The notes under the pieces were generated by a model. The model saw nothing but the letters and a program-made list of their open reading frames with translations, had not been told where the DNA came from and did no database searches. Both the position numbers and the translations under genes were made by a program. Shown in pieces: positions 8,319 to 15,366 of a DNA stretch of 33,205 nt. Every line of letters starts with the position of its first letter. Within the stretch, counting starts at the first letter, position 1. This DNA is from Bacteroidota bacterium (lineage in GTDB: Bacteria; Bacteroidota; Bacteroidia; Bacteroidales; JADFUO01): positions 1 through 33,205 of the forward strand of contig JAUXFX010000013.1 of the NCBI GenBank assembly GCA_030622635.1, in the 5' to 3' direction.

Positions 8319-9724
8319 TTACTCTATAATCAGTTTTTTCCCAATTACTATCTTTCCAATAAAGAAAACTATGATTGAAAATACGACACCAAAAACACTT
8401 GGCTGCATTGCATATTTATAATCAGTATTCATAAATATTATAGTAGCTATTGCGGAAAAAATCATTACAATAAAAATTAAATTATTAAATGATTTTGAGG
8501 TTCTCTTTGTAAAAATCCCAACAATAACAGGTAAAATAATACTTGGAGCCCACAATGAATAAGTTAAAAGTAATAAATCAATAATATTAGGAAGGATAAG
8601 TGCTAACAATATGCCGGAAGCACCTAAAGTAAACGAACTTATTCTTGAAATCTTAAGACTATTCTTGAAATTATTTTTCGCTTTTACAATATATTCTTCA
8701 TAAAAGTCTTTTACAAAAATTGCGGTTGATGAATTTAAAATTGAATCGGCAGATGACATTATTGCACTTAATAAAGCTGCAATGATTAAACAACCAATAT
8801 ATGGATTATTTAATTTTAAAATTGTCTGAGGTAATGCTTGTTCAGGATCAATATCAGGAAACGATAAACTAGCATAAAGAGCTAGAAAAAATAAAATAAC
8901 AGGAAAAGTAAAAAATAAAAAAATCCCTGAACCTATAATTCCTTTTTTTTTTCTTTAATATTCTTTCCTATACAGTAACGTGTTGCATAGCCTGGAGCAA
9001 AGGTTTCTCCTAATAAGAAAGCAATAAAAGTTGAAAATAGAAACACCCATCCCTTACCTCCTTCCAATTGAAAGAATTCATTTTGTATTACTGTTTGAAT
9101 ATTAGCTCGTTGTGTAAGTAGTTCAGGTATGCAAAAAGCTAGTGTGATTAGAAAGCCTAATATTAATATAATAAATTGGTAAACATCTGTATGAATAACT
9201 GCTAATAAGCCACCAGCTGTACTATATAAAATTACAATACCTCCACTTATAATAATAGCCCCAATATATGGTAATTGAGGTATTATTGACGTAACAATTT
9301 TGCCAAAAGCAACCATTTGAGCGACTAAAACACCTATAGAAAATAAAAGTGATAAAACAAATGCTGAAAAACGACATTTAGCATTAAAACGATGACCGAA
9401 AAAACCGGCAACCGTATAAAGTTTGGCTTTGCGAAAATATGGAGCAACAAACCAACCTGAAAAAATAAAATGAACATACAAACCACTTGAAACAACCAGC
9501 ATTAAAATTCCCCATTCATAGGTTTTTCCAAGTGCACCAATTGATGATCCGCCGCCGATAACTGTAGCACTCATAGTACAAAGTAGAAAAAGCCAACCAA
9601 CATTCCGTCCGGCAACTAAAAAGTCATCATCATTATGAATATTTTTAGCATGACGAATTCCTTTAATGAGAATAAAAGCGAAATATATCGCAATAATACT
9701 ATATTGTATAATAGGGTATTTCAT
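8319..9724 (-). pseudogene. Sodium:solute symporter (SSS family), split by a frameshift at a poly-A run
   Basis: Two overlapping-frame parts make one transporter of about 470 residues. The first part (9724 down to 8933, 263 residues) holds about seven membrane segments with the SSS signatures GGGSSIGALGKTYEWG and AGGLLAVIHTDVYQF. It ends just after a run of ten A (coding strand) with KKKEL then TAG. From 8942 the -1 frame continues unbroken (GIIGSGIFLFFTFPVILFF, then LALYASL) through MSSADSILNSS to the stop at 8319, supplying the remaining helices. The run contains A AAA AAG in the zero frame, the dnaX-type -1 slippery heptamer, so recoding could restore the full protein. A homopolymer sequencing error or real inactivation are alternatives. 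The start ATG overlaps the methyltransferase stop by one base, indicating translational coupling. The substrate is unknown. Confidence 0.8.
8943..8953 (-). other. A10 run with A AAA AAG slippery heptamer
   Basis: On the coding strand the codons are GAA AAA AAA AAG GAA TTA TAG. A -1 slip gives GGA ATT ATA GGT and enters the long open frame encoding the rest of the symporter. Eight or eleven A residues would also restore the frame, so transcriptional slippage or a sequencing indel are equally compatible. Confidence 0.7.
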
Positions 9725-10689
9725 TAATTAGATAAGGTCTCAAAGAAATTTTGCAAATTATTACCATAATCTAAAATCGCCAATTGTCCTTGCTCTGCAT
9801 TTTGGGGGTCTAATTCTTTTGTTTGAACATGATATGATTTGCTTTCCCAAAATATTTTAATTAAATTATCAATCATTTGAAAATTGTACCAATGCGATTT
9901 GTAGTTGGAAAATGTATGGATAACTCCCGATTCAATGGTTTGTTTCACTAAGACTGGGTCTCTTTTCAAAACATGATTTTTCTTTATCAGACTCCCTTGT
10001 ATATCATAAACATCAACCTTTAAAAATGGGTCGTTTGAATATGATTTTTTGTATTGAGTTGATAGTTGTTTATATTTATTAGTAGAATAGGTATCCGGTT
10101 TGAGCCATATAGGTTGTCCACAAATATATAAGGAGGATTCGTATTGCGGAAGAGCATAAGTTTCAATATATTTTTTCATATAACAGGAAATAATTGCTAT
10201 ACCTTTTGTATTTTCCACAAATCTGTTTAACGTTTGAAACAATTTCACTGCTCCTTTTTGTCCTTGCATCGTACCAATAGTATTATTTAAATTTACTGCA
10301 ACTTGAATAGAATTAATTGGTTCAGCTTCAAAATCAAATGCAGAACCTTGTTTAAATGACAATGCAGGGGTAGCAATTTTATTAATACCGGCTTTTTTGA
10401 TTTTTTCTATTGCCAAATCCAACATCTTTTTAGAAATATCTATTCCAAAAACATTTCGAAGTTCAGGGATATGAATCCGCTGTCCATATCGCAAGTGTAA
10501 TCTTCCTGTACCGCAACCAATATCAATCAAACTAATAGGACGATTTTGCTCTTTTGTCAAATGAAGTAATATTTTATCTAATAAATTTTCTTCAAAACCC
10601 TTAAAAGCCACGATATCCGGGTGTTCAGTAACATTATGACATTCATAAAGGTGAGCACAACTATCCCATATCTTTATTTTCTGTTTCAT
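9724..10689 (-). CDS. SAM-dependent methyltransferase (class I, substrate unknown)
   Basis: A 321-residue Rossmann-fold methyltransferase. Motif I is LIDIGCGTGRLHLRYG (about residues 54-69). The acidic residue that binds the SAM ribose lies in VFGIDISKKMLDLA (about 79-92), and a later NLNNTIGTMQG segment matches the usual motif-IV region. The C-terminal half (about 170-321) has no family I recognise; it is rich in Tyr and Lys and could bind the substrate. It follows the GIY-YIG gene by 38 nt and its stop overlaps the symporter start by one base, so methyltransferase and transporter are tightly coupled. In context it may methylate a transported amino-acid-like compound; this is inference. Confidence 0.85.
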   Translation of the reverse strand: MKQKIKIWDSCAHLYECHNVTEHPDIVAFKGFEENLLDKILLHLTKEQNRPISLIDIGCGTGRLHLRYGQRIHIPELRNVFGIDISKKMLDLAIEKIKKAGINKIATPALSFKQGSAFDFEAEPINSIQVAVNLNNTIGTMQGQKGAVKLFQTLNRFVENTKGIAIISCYMKKYIETYALPQYESSLYICGQPIWLKPDTYSTNKYKQLSTQYKKSYSNDPFLKVDVYDIQGSLIKKNHVLKRDPVLVKQTIESGVIHTFSNYKSHWYNFQMIDNLIKIFWESKSYHVQTKELDPQNAEQGQLAILDYGNNLQNFFETLSN

Positions 10690-10727
10690 ATCTTGTCTTT
10701 AAATTTTCTTTTGTCATTTGTATAAGA

Positions 10728-11054
10728 TTATTTATTACCACAAGGGAAATTGTAGTATTCTCTTATATCTTGTTCTACCTTAACTCTTGAAGTTTTCCCC
10801 CCATGTTCAATATAATAAGGAGCATAGAACAAATCATTTATTGGGCAATGTTTTTTCCAGCAATCCTTTCTATCATGATTTTCAATTCTGGTTTTAACTT
10901 CCTTTGCTTCACCTATATCAATAGGATAGTATTTATCATTCTTTTTAACGATAATTAAATATACTCCGGCCATATCCTTTAATGGACTTGTATCAGAGTA
11001 AATTCCTTCAAATGAGTAGTTTTTTCCGCTACTACCTGTAACTGTTAATATCAT
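10728..11054 (-). CDS. Small GIY-YIG-like domain protein
   Basis: A 108-residue protein with a compact GIY-YIG-like core: GVYLII (about 30-35), YPIDIGEA (about 43-50, in the YIG position), Arg56 in KTRIENH, and Glu94 in KVEQDIREYY, which would be the metal-binding glutamate. GIY-YIG domains are nucleases, but stand-alone small members also occur with no assigned role. A nuclease-like protein between a racemase and a methyltransferase gene is unexpected. It may be a passenger gene or a diverged non-nuclease version. The start ATG lies 34 nt after the second stop codon that follows the racemase gene. Function is not known. Confidence 0.7.
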   Translation of the reverse strand: MILTVTGSSGKNYSFEGIYSDTSPLKDMAGVYLIIVKKNDKYYPIDIGEAKEVKTRIENHDRKDCWKKHCPINDLFYAPYYIEHGGKTSRVKVEQDIREYYNFPCGNK

Positions 11055-11148
11055 AGCATATATGTTTTAGTGATTTATTTTATTTTTTTTAAAAGAATTT
11101 CTCGTTTTTTAATTCTTTTATTACATCTTCAATGGTTATATCTTTTTG

Positions 11149-12219
11149 CTAAACAATCTTTTTTTCAATATAATTTGAATTTAAAATATTTAAAGTTCCC
11201 ATGTAATCTAATTTAAATTCAATTAAATCACCTACTTTGTAATTTTGTTCGTTTTTGCCTAAATCAACCACAATCATATCGGAACTTGCACCAGCAAACT
11301 TTATTTTATTATCAATAGGATGAATATGTTTTTCGTCAACATCAAGCAAACCTAAATCTAAAATTGCCCGACAAGAGGTTTTTCCATAATCATTTTTATC
11401 AAATTCTATTGTTTTGCCTTCAACGTTATTTCCCATTTCTCCGTTTGGTACAACAGGTTTAACCGATAGTTCTATTATTTCGGTAAACAACTTGAAAACA
11501 TCATTTTTCATTTCTTTGATCATAGTATTATTATATAAGTCGTTTCCTAAAAATAATGTTTCCCCGATACGGAAATGATTTATTCCTGTTGGCAATAATT
11601 GATTAAAAATTAATGGAATAGAAATTGAAGACCCACCTGAAACGTATGGGATATTTTTATTAAATTTTGCCTCAATTAATTGTTCGTACAGACTTAATTG
11701 TATCAATTTATCTTGATTAGGTAAAACTCCATATAGGCAATTCAAATTAGTTCCAATACCAACGACATTAATATTTACCAATTCAAATACTTTTGCATAA
11801 AAATCAATAAAATCATCTCGTAACACGCCTTCACGCAAATCACCCATTTCAATCATTATAATAATATTGTGGGTTTTATTTTGTCTTTGTGCTTCTTTAG
11901 AAAGCAATCTAATTGTTTCATATTCAGTGTTAAAACTTATATCTGCATATTTCACTATGCTTTTAATACTTCTTTTTGCAGGTGGTTTTATATATATTGT
12001 TTCAATATCATTTTTTATACTTTTAATTGTTTTAAGGTTCGACACACGTGAATCGCATATTTGAGTTATACCTAAATTCAGCACTTCTTTTAAATATTGT
12101 ATATTTCCACACAAAAGTTTAGTTACAACCGCCCATTGTATTTTATTTTTATTAAATAAATTATCTAAATAATTATAATTATGTTTTAATTTATCTTTAT
12201 GTAATTCTATAAAAGCCAT
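11149..12219 (-). CDS. Ornithine/alanine racemase-like PLP enzyme
   Basis: A 356-residue fold-type III PLP enzyme of the alanine racemase N-terminal superfamily, closest in pattern to clostridial ornithine racemase (Orr). The PLP lysine is Lys34 in VVTKLLCGN. ICDSRVSNL, MGDLREGVL, VGIGTNLNC, SGGSSISIP and HFRIGETLFLGN are all in the order expected for that family, and GASSDMIVVDLG near the C-terminus is also typical. The reaction is probably racemisation of an amino acid, ornithine being one candidate. It is the first gene of an operon with a well-placed promoter 70-100 nt upstream and a MarR gene behind it. The amber stop is followed in frame by 19 more sense codons before a TAA, hinting at a recent stop mutation or readthrough. 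Confidence 0.87.
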   Translation of the reverse strand: MAFIELHKDKLKHNYNYLDNLFNKNKIQWAVVTKLLCGNIQYLKEVLNLGITQICDSRVSNLKTIKSIKNDIETIYIKPPAKRSIKSIVKYADISFNTEYETIRLLSKEAQRQNKTHNIIIMIEMGDLREGVLRDDFIDFYAKVFELVNINVVGIGTNLNCLYGVLPNQDKLIQLSLYEQLIEAKFNKNIPYVSGGSSISIPLIFNQLLPTGINHFRIGETLFLGNDLYNNTMIKEMKNDVFKLFTEIIELSVKPVVPNGEMGNNVEGKTIEFDKNDYGKTSCRAILDLGLLDVDEKHIHPIDNKIKFAGASSDMIVVDLGKNEQNYKVGDLIEFKLDYMGTLNILNSNYIEKKIV

Positions 12220-12291
12220 GAATAATGATTAAATTCTTTAATTTTAATTTCCGTTTATAGTATAAAAACAACTTAAATTGGTTCTATGCGA

Positions 12292-12322
12292 CAAAAATAT
12301 AAAAAATAATATAAACTACAAA
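12292..12322 (-). promoter_or_regulatory. Promoter of the racemase operon
   Basis: On the minus strand TTTG (12322-12319), exactly 19 nt, then TATTTTTG (12299-12292). Both boxes match the Bacteroidota consensus TTTG-N19-21-TAnnTTTG perfectly. The predicted transcript starts near 12288, about 70 nt before the racemase ATG. The rest of the gap 12220-12515 is AT-rich, with the direct repeat ATATAAAC (about 12309 and 12347) but no clear inverted-repeat operator. Confidence 0.62.
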
Positions 12323-12515
12323 ATATAAATTAAATAAAATATAAACGGTGGCTTTACAATAAGGTATTATCTGTATGAAAATCAGGAATAAAAATGTCTG
12401 GAAAATTATTTTTGTATAAAGATTATAATAAAGAATTAATTATACAGATTAAAAACAAAATAAATTATGTTCCGTAAAACATATTTTAAGACAATTTCAA
12501 AAAATTATAATAATT

Positions 12516-12998
12516 TTACTCTTTAGGCATTATGTTGGCTTCAACTGTAATTAATGGTGAGGCTTCAACTTCTTCAATTTCTAACAAATTGATTAATAAA
12601 TCAAGAGAGTTTTGAATTTCATTTACTTGATTATCAGGTAAGTTTGTCAATTTTTTTGATAATTGCTCATGTAAAAGTGGCGGAATTTGATTAATTAGCT
12701 TTTCACCTGTTAGTGTCAATGCAATCTTTGTTATTCTTTTGTCTCCGGATTTTGGTAAACGTGCTAAAAATCCTTTTTTTTCCAGCCTGTTAATTATTCC
12801 TGTAACTGTACTTGAATTAAGAGTAAGAATATTTTTTATATCGTTGTGAGTTGATATATAATCTTTGCAACTTAGCAAATAGTTAAGACAAAGAATTTGA
12901 GGAATACTTATACCGTATTCCTTTTGCATTTTCTTTGACTCTATGTTTATAGAGCGTATAATTCTTCTAATTTTTATCAATATTTCTGTGTAATCCAA
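12516..12998 (-). CDS. MarR-family transcriptional regulator
   Basis: A 160-residue winged-helix regulator. The DNA-binding core is visible: a helix-turn-helix around LNSSTVTGIINRLEKKGFL (about residues 79-97), then the wing with RLPKSGDKRITKIALT, flanked by dimerisation helices. The last 20 residues (EEVEASPLITVEANIMPKE) form an unusual acidic tail. MarR proteins are usually ligand-responsive repressors of nearby genes. It is encoded on the same strand as, and upstream of, the racemase operon, with a 296-nt gap holding that operon's promoter, so regulation of that operon is the likely role. A TATTTTTG box at 13041-13034 is a probable promoter for this gene. Confidence 0.88.
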   Translation of the reverse strand: MDYTEILIKIRRIIRSINIESKKMQKEYGISIPQILCLNYLLSCKDYISTHNDIKNILTLNSSTVTGIINRLEKKGFLARLPKSGDKRITKIALTLTGEKLINQIPPLLHEQLSKKLTNLPDNQVNEIQNSLDLLINLLEIEEVEASPLITVEANIMPKE

Positions 12999-13033
12999 GA
13001 TTGATAAATTTTTAATAAGTCAAATATCCTAGG

Positions 13034-13041
13034 CAAAAATA
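13034..13041 (-). promoter_or_regulatory. Putative -7 box for the MarR gene
   Basis: TATTTTTGCC on the minus strand matches TAnnTTTG, 36 nt upstream of the ATG. No good -33 box is seen. Confidence 0.35.
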
Positions 13042-13140
13042 AATAATAATTTGCAATAAAGCTAATTTTTTATGGTTTACTTGACCGTATTACAAACTAA
13101 AGGATAGCGGTATATAGGATTTTACTTTTGTAGGTGATTG

Positions 13141-13188
13141 TTTTTTCTTTATAAGTTACCTAAAGTTTTATATAACATAAAGAAAAAA
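13141..13188. terminator. 12-bp inverted repeat, possible terminator after the barrel gene
   Basis: TTTTTTCTTTAT (13141-13152) is the exact reverse complement of ATAAAGAAAAAA (13177-13188), with a 24-nt loop. It lies 40-90 nt past the stop of the minus-strand barrel gene and before the MarR gene. Each strand carries a run of six T. The stem is AT-rich (one G-C pair), so it would be a weak terminator or a mere structure. Confidence 0.35.
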
Positions 13189-13227
13189 ATATTCATAATG
13201 ATGATTTTTTACTTGCAAAACGTTAAG

Positions 13228-13839
13228 TTATTTTGATCTTAAAAACTGGTAAACAAAAGAAAAAATCAGTACATCATTATACTGCCCTCTGTTAAAAAAC
13301 CGTGTTGCACCCGAAGTATGCTCTCTTATAGGAACCACCGAATTTGATGAACGCAGGTTAAACATAAAGTTATCAGTAATATAATAATACATTCCGACAA
13401 TAACACTCAGATTATGTGTATTAAATGGTTTACCAGCAAGTTCATTGCTAAAGTTTGCTTCCTCATAACTTTTAATAAAAACCCCGTAAACAGGTCCTAT
13501 CTCTACAGTAAATCTTTCGGATATAATATATTTGTAAAGAACAGGTACATCAATATATTGCAAATTTAATTTATATGATTGGTAATCATTTTCTTCCTTA
13601 GGAACCAGCCTGCTACCTTTCTGAATATAATCAATTTCCAACTGGAAAACCGATTTTTTTGAAACTTTGAGGTTTGCATAAACTCCGGCATACAATCCTG
13701 CTTTATCATAACCCGAGCAAACATCACCGGCAACCTGAGTTGCTGTCATCCCTAAAGTTATTCCACCATAAAACTCCTGGGCATTCAGCAGAAAACCACT
13801 TAACAAAAATATTATCAGAAAATTTACTTTCATACTCAT
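13228..13839 (-). CDS. Outer-membrane beta-barrel protein (PorT-like)
   Basis: A 203-residue secreted protein. A signal peptide covers about residues 1-20 (NFLIIFLLSGFLLNAQ). The rest alternates as amphipathic strands: GGITLGMTATQV, AGLYAGVYANLKV, SVFQLEIDYIQKGS, YIDVPVLYKYII, FTVEIGPVYGVFI, LSVIVGMYYYI and a final FSFVYQFL. The phrase YIDVPVLYKY is characteristic of the PorT/OMP_b-brl_2 families common in Bacteroidota. It probably forms an eight-stranded barrel; no ligand or partner can be named. It follows the polyprenyl synthase gene on the same strand, 37 nt after its stop. Confidence 0.82.
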   Translation of the reverse strand: MSMKVNFLIIFLLSGFLLNAQEFYGGITLGMTATQVAGDVCSGYDKAGLYAGVYANLKVSKKSVFQLEIDYIQKGSRLVPKEENDYQSYKLNLQYIDVPVLYKYIISERFTVEIGPVYGVFIKSYEEANFSNELAGKPFNTHNLSVIVGMYYYITDNFMFNLRSSNSVVPIREHTSGATRFFNRGQYNDVLIFSFVYQFLRSK

Positions 13840-13876
13840 ATTATTTAATTTTATCAGAGTTTTATTATAACAATAC

Positions 13877-14851
13877 TCATTTATTTCTTTCTGTTGTATA
13901 AATAATTAATTGTTCAAGTGATTTACGTGAAGAACTTTCGGGAAATTCTGCTAAAAGATCCAGTGCCTTGTTACGAAATTCCATCATTTTTTCTTTTGCA
14001 TAATTTATGCCGCCGCTATTATTTACTTTTTTAATTACTTCCGAAACTTTTGCGGGGTTATTATTGTGATTTTTAATTATGTTTATAATTTTTCGTTTTT
14101 CAGGATATGATGAATTACTAAGCATTGATATCAAAGGGAGTGTCATTTTTTGTTCTTTTATGTCAATGCCATTGGGTTTGCCGGTTTCCCTGCCTTTATC
14201 GTAATCAAAAAGATCATCTTTTATTTGAAAAGCAATACCAATATTTTCGCCAATCAGATGCATTTTATTAATTGCATTATCATCAGCACCTGATGATGCA
14301 GCGCCTGAAGCACAACAGGAAGCAATCAGCGAAGCCGTTTTTTTACGGATAATCTCAAAATAAATATTTTCTTTAATATCAAGTTTTCTTGCTTTTTCAA
14401 TTTGCAGTAATTCGCCTTCGCTCATTTCTTTAACAGCATCAGTTACAATTCTTAATAATTTAAAATCATCATTATTAAGCGAAAGCAATAACCCTTTTGA
14501 GAGTAAGTAATCGCCGACAAGCACAGCAATTTTATTTTTCCATAAAGCATTTATTGAGAAAAAACTTCTGCGTTCGTGCGAATCATCTACAACGTCATCA
14601 TGAACTAAAGTGGCAGTATGTAATAATTCAATTAATGAGGCTGCCCGGTAAGTTGTTTCATTAATATCGCCGCATATATCTGCTGCAAAGAAAACGAACA
14701 TAGGCCGCATTTGTTTACCTTTTCGCTTGATAATATAACGTGTGATATTATCAAGCAGCGGTACGGAACTTTTGATTGAAGATCTGAAATTTTTTTCAAA
14801 TTCAACAATATGGTCCTGAATGGGAGCCTTTATGTCTTTTAATGAAATCAT
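13877..14851 (-). CDS. Polyprenyl diphosphate synthase (trans, long-chain)
   Basis: A 324-residue all-helical prenyltransferase that condenses isopentenyl diphosphate onto an allylic primer to make the long chain for menaquinone. The first aspartate-rich motif is DDVVDD (about residues 85-90 from the chosen start), preceded by GKQMRP. The second is KDDLFDYD, and GKPNGIDIKEQKMTLPLI follows. The start is placed at the ATG at 14851 (MISLKDIKAPIQD). A TTG five codons upstream would overlap a TACTTTTG promoter box and is rejected. The transcript leader would then be under 15 nt. Chain length (octa- or hepta-) cannot be fixed from sequence. Confidence 0.92.
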   Translation of the reverse strand: MISLKDIKAPIQDHIVEFEKNFRSSIKSSVPLLDNITRYIIKRKGKQMRPMFVFFAADICGDINETTYRAASLIELLHTATLVHDDVVDDSHERRSFFSINALWKNKIAVLVGDYLLSKGLLLSLNNDDFKLLRIVTDAVKEMSEGELLQIEKARKLDIKENIYFEIIRKKTASLIASCCASGAASSGADDNAINKMHLIGENIGIAFQIKDDLFDYDKGRETGKPNGIDIKEQKMTLPLISMLSNSSYPEKRKIINIIKNHNNNPAKVSEVIKKVNNSGGINYAKEKMMEFRNKALDLLAEFPESSSRKSLEQLIIYTTERNK

Positions 14852-14863
14852 ATAAAAGTTTGT

Positions 14864-14871
14864 CAAAAGTA
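14864..14871 (-). promoter_or_regulatory. Putative -7 box of polyprenyl synthase gene
   Basis: TACTTTTG on the minus strand fits TAnnTTTG and ends 12 nt before the chosen ATG, which implies a very short leader. No convincing -33 box. Confidence 0.42.
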
Positions 14872-14964
14872 ATATAATTCTTAAAATTAATAACTATAAT
14901 TTATAATTTCCAGTATAATTGATTTTGAGTGAAAAAATTGTGTTAATTTTACAAAAAGATTTGT

Positions 14965-15363
14965 ATGCTAAAATATCCTACTAAAATATTAATTGCTTTC
15001 GGGGAGGCTATTACAGGGAATGAAAAAATATTTAACTGGCTTTTAAATAACGATTATCCCGAGCTTGCAGCATTATCAAAAGCAATTCGCGGAAGCGATG
15101 AAGCATTTGTTTGGTTGATGAAAAGTAAATTTCCTCAACTTGCCGCATTGGATTCGGCTATTGATAATGATAAGAAGGCATATTTGTGGCTGAAAAAATA
15201 CAAATTTGATTTTTTAGTAATATTTGCAGATGCTTGCAATCGAAAACCTCAGGCTATAGCGTGGTTGAATAAGAAAAATTTAAGGATATTTTTATTTCTG
15301 GCAAAAAAAATTTATGATTTAAGGAATAGCCAAACATATGATTATCACAAGATTCACTTTTAA
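14965..15363 (+). CDS. Small protein of four 25-residue helical repeats
   Basis: A 132-residue protein of unknown function. After eight residues it consists of exact-length 25-residue units at about 9-33, 34-58, 59-83 and 84-108, with a partial fifth from 109. The consensus is L-a-a-L-x-x-A-I-x-x-x-x-x-A-f-x-W-L-x-k-x-x-f-p-x. Ala7 (of the unit) and the Trp17-Leu18 pair occur in all four full units. Each unit should form a helical hairpin, so the whole is likely a short alpha-solenoid for protein binding. There is no signal peptide and no membrane segment, so it is probably cytoplasmic. It is divergent from the polyprenyl synthase gene and convergent with the ribonucleotide reductase gene, three bases apart. 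I do not recognise a named family. Confidence 0.72.
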   Translation: MLKYPTKILIAFGEAITGNEKIFNWLLNNDYPELAALSKAIRGSDEAFVWLMKSKFPQLAALDSAIDNDKKAYLWLKKYKFDFLVIFADACNRKPQAIAWLNKKNLRIFLFLAKKIYDLRNSQTYDYHKIHF

Positions 15364-15366
15364 TAT

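Noticed and set aside
12394-12477. A 27-codon frame (MSGKLFLYKDYNKELIIQIK and on) in the gap between MarR and the racemase gene.
   Set aside because: Antisense to both neighbours, AT-rich, no start signal and no family match; likely chance.
14852-14866. A TTG start that would extend the polyprenyl synthase by five residues (MTNFY).
   Set aside because: The TTG lies inside a TACTTTTG promoter box, and the family N-terminus fits the ATG at 14851.
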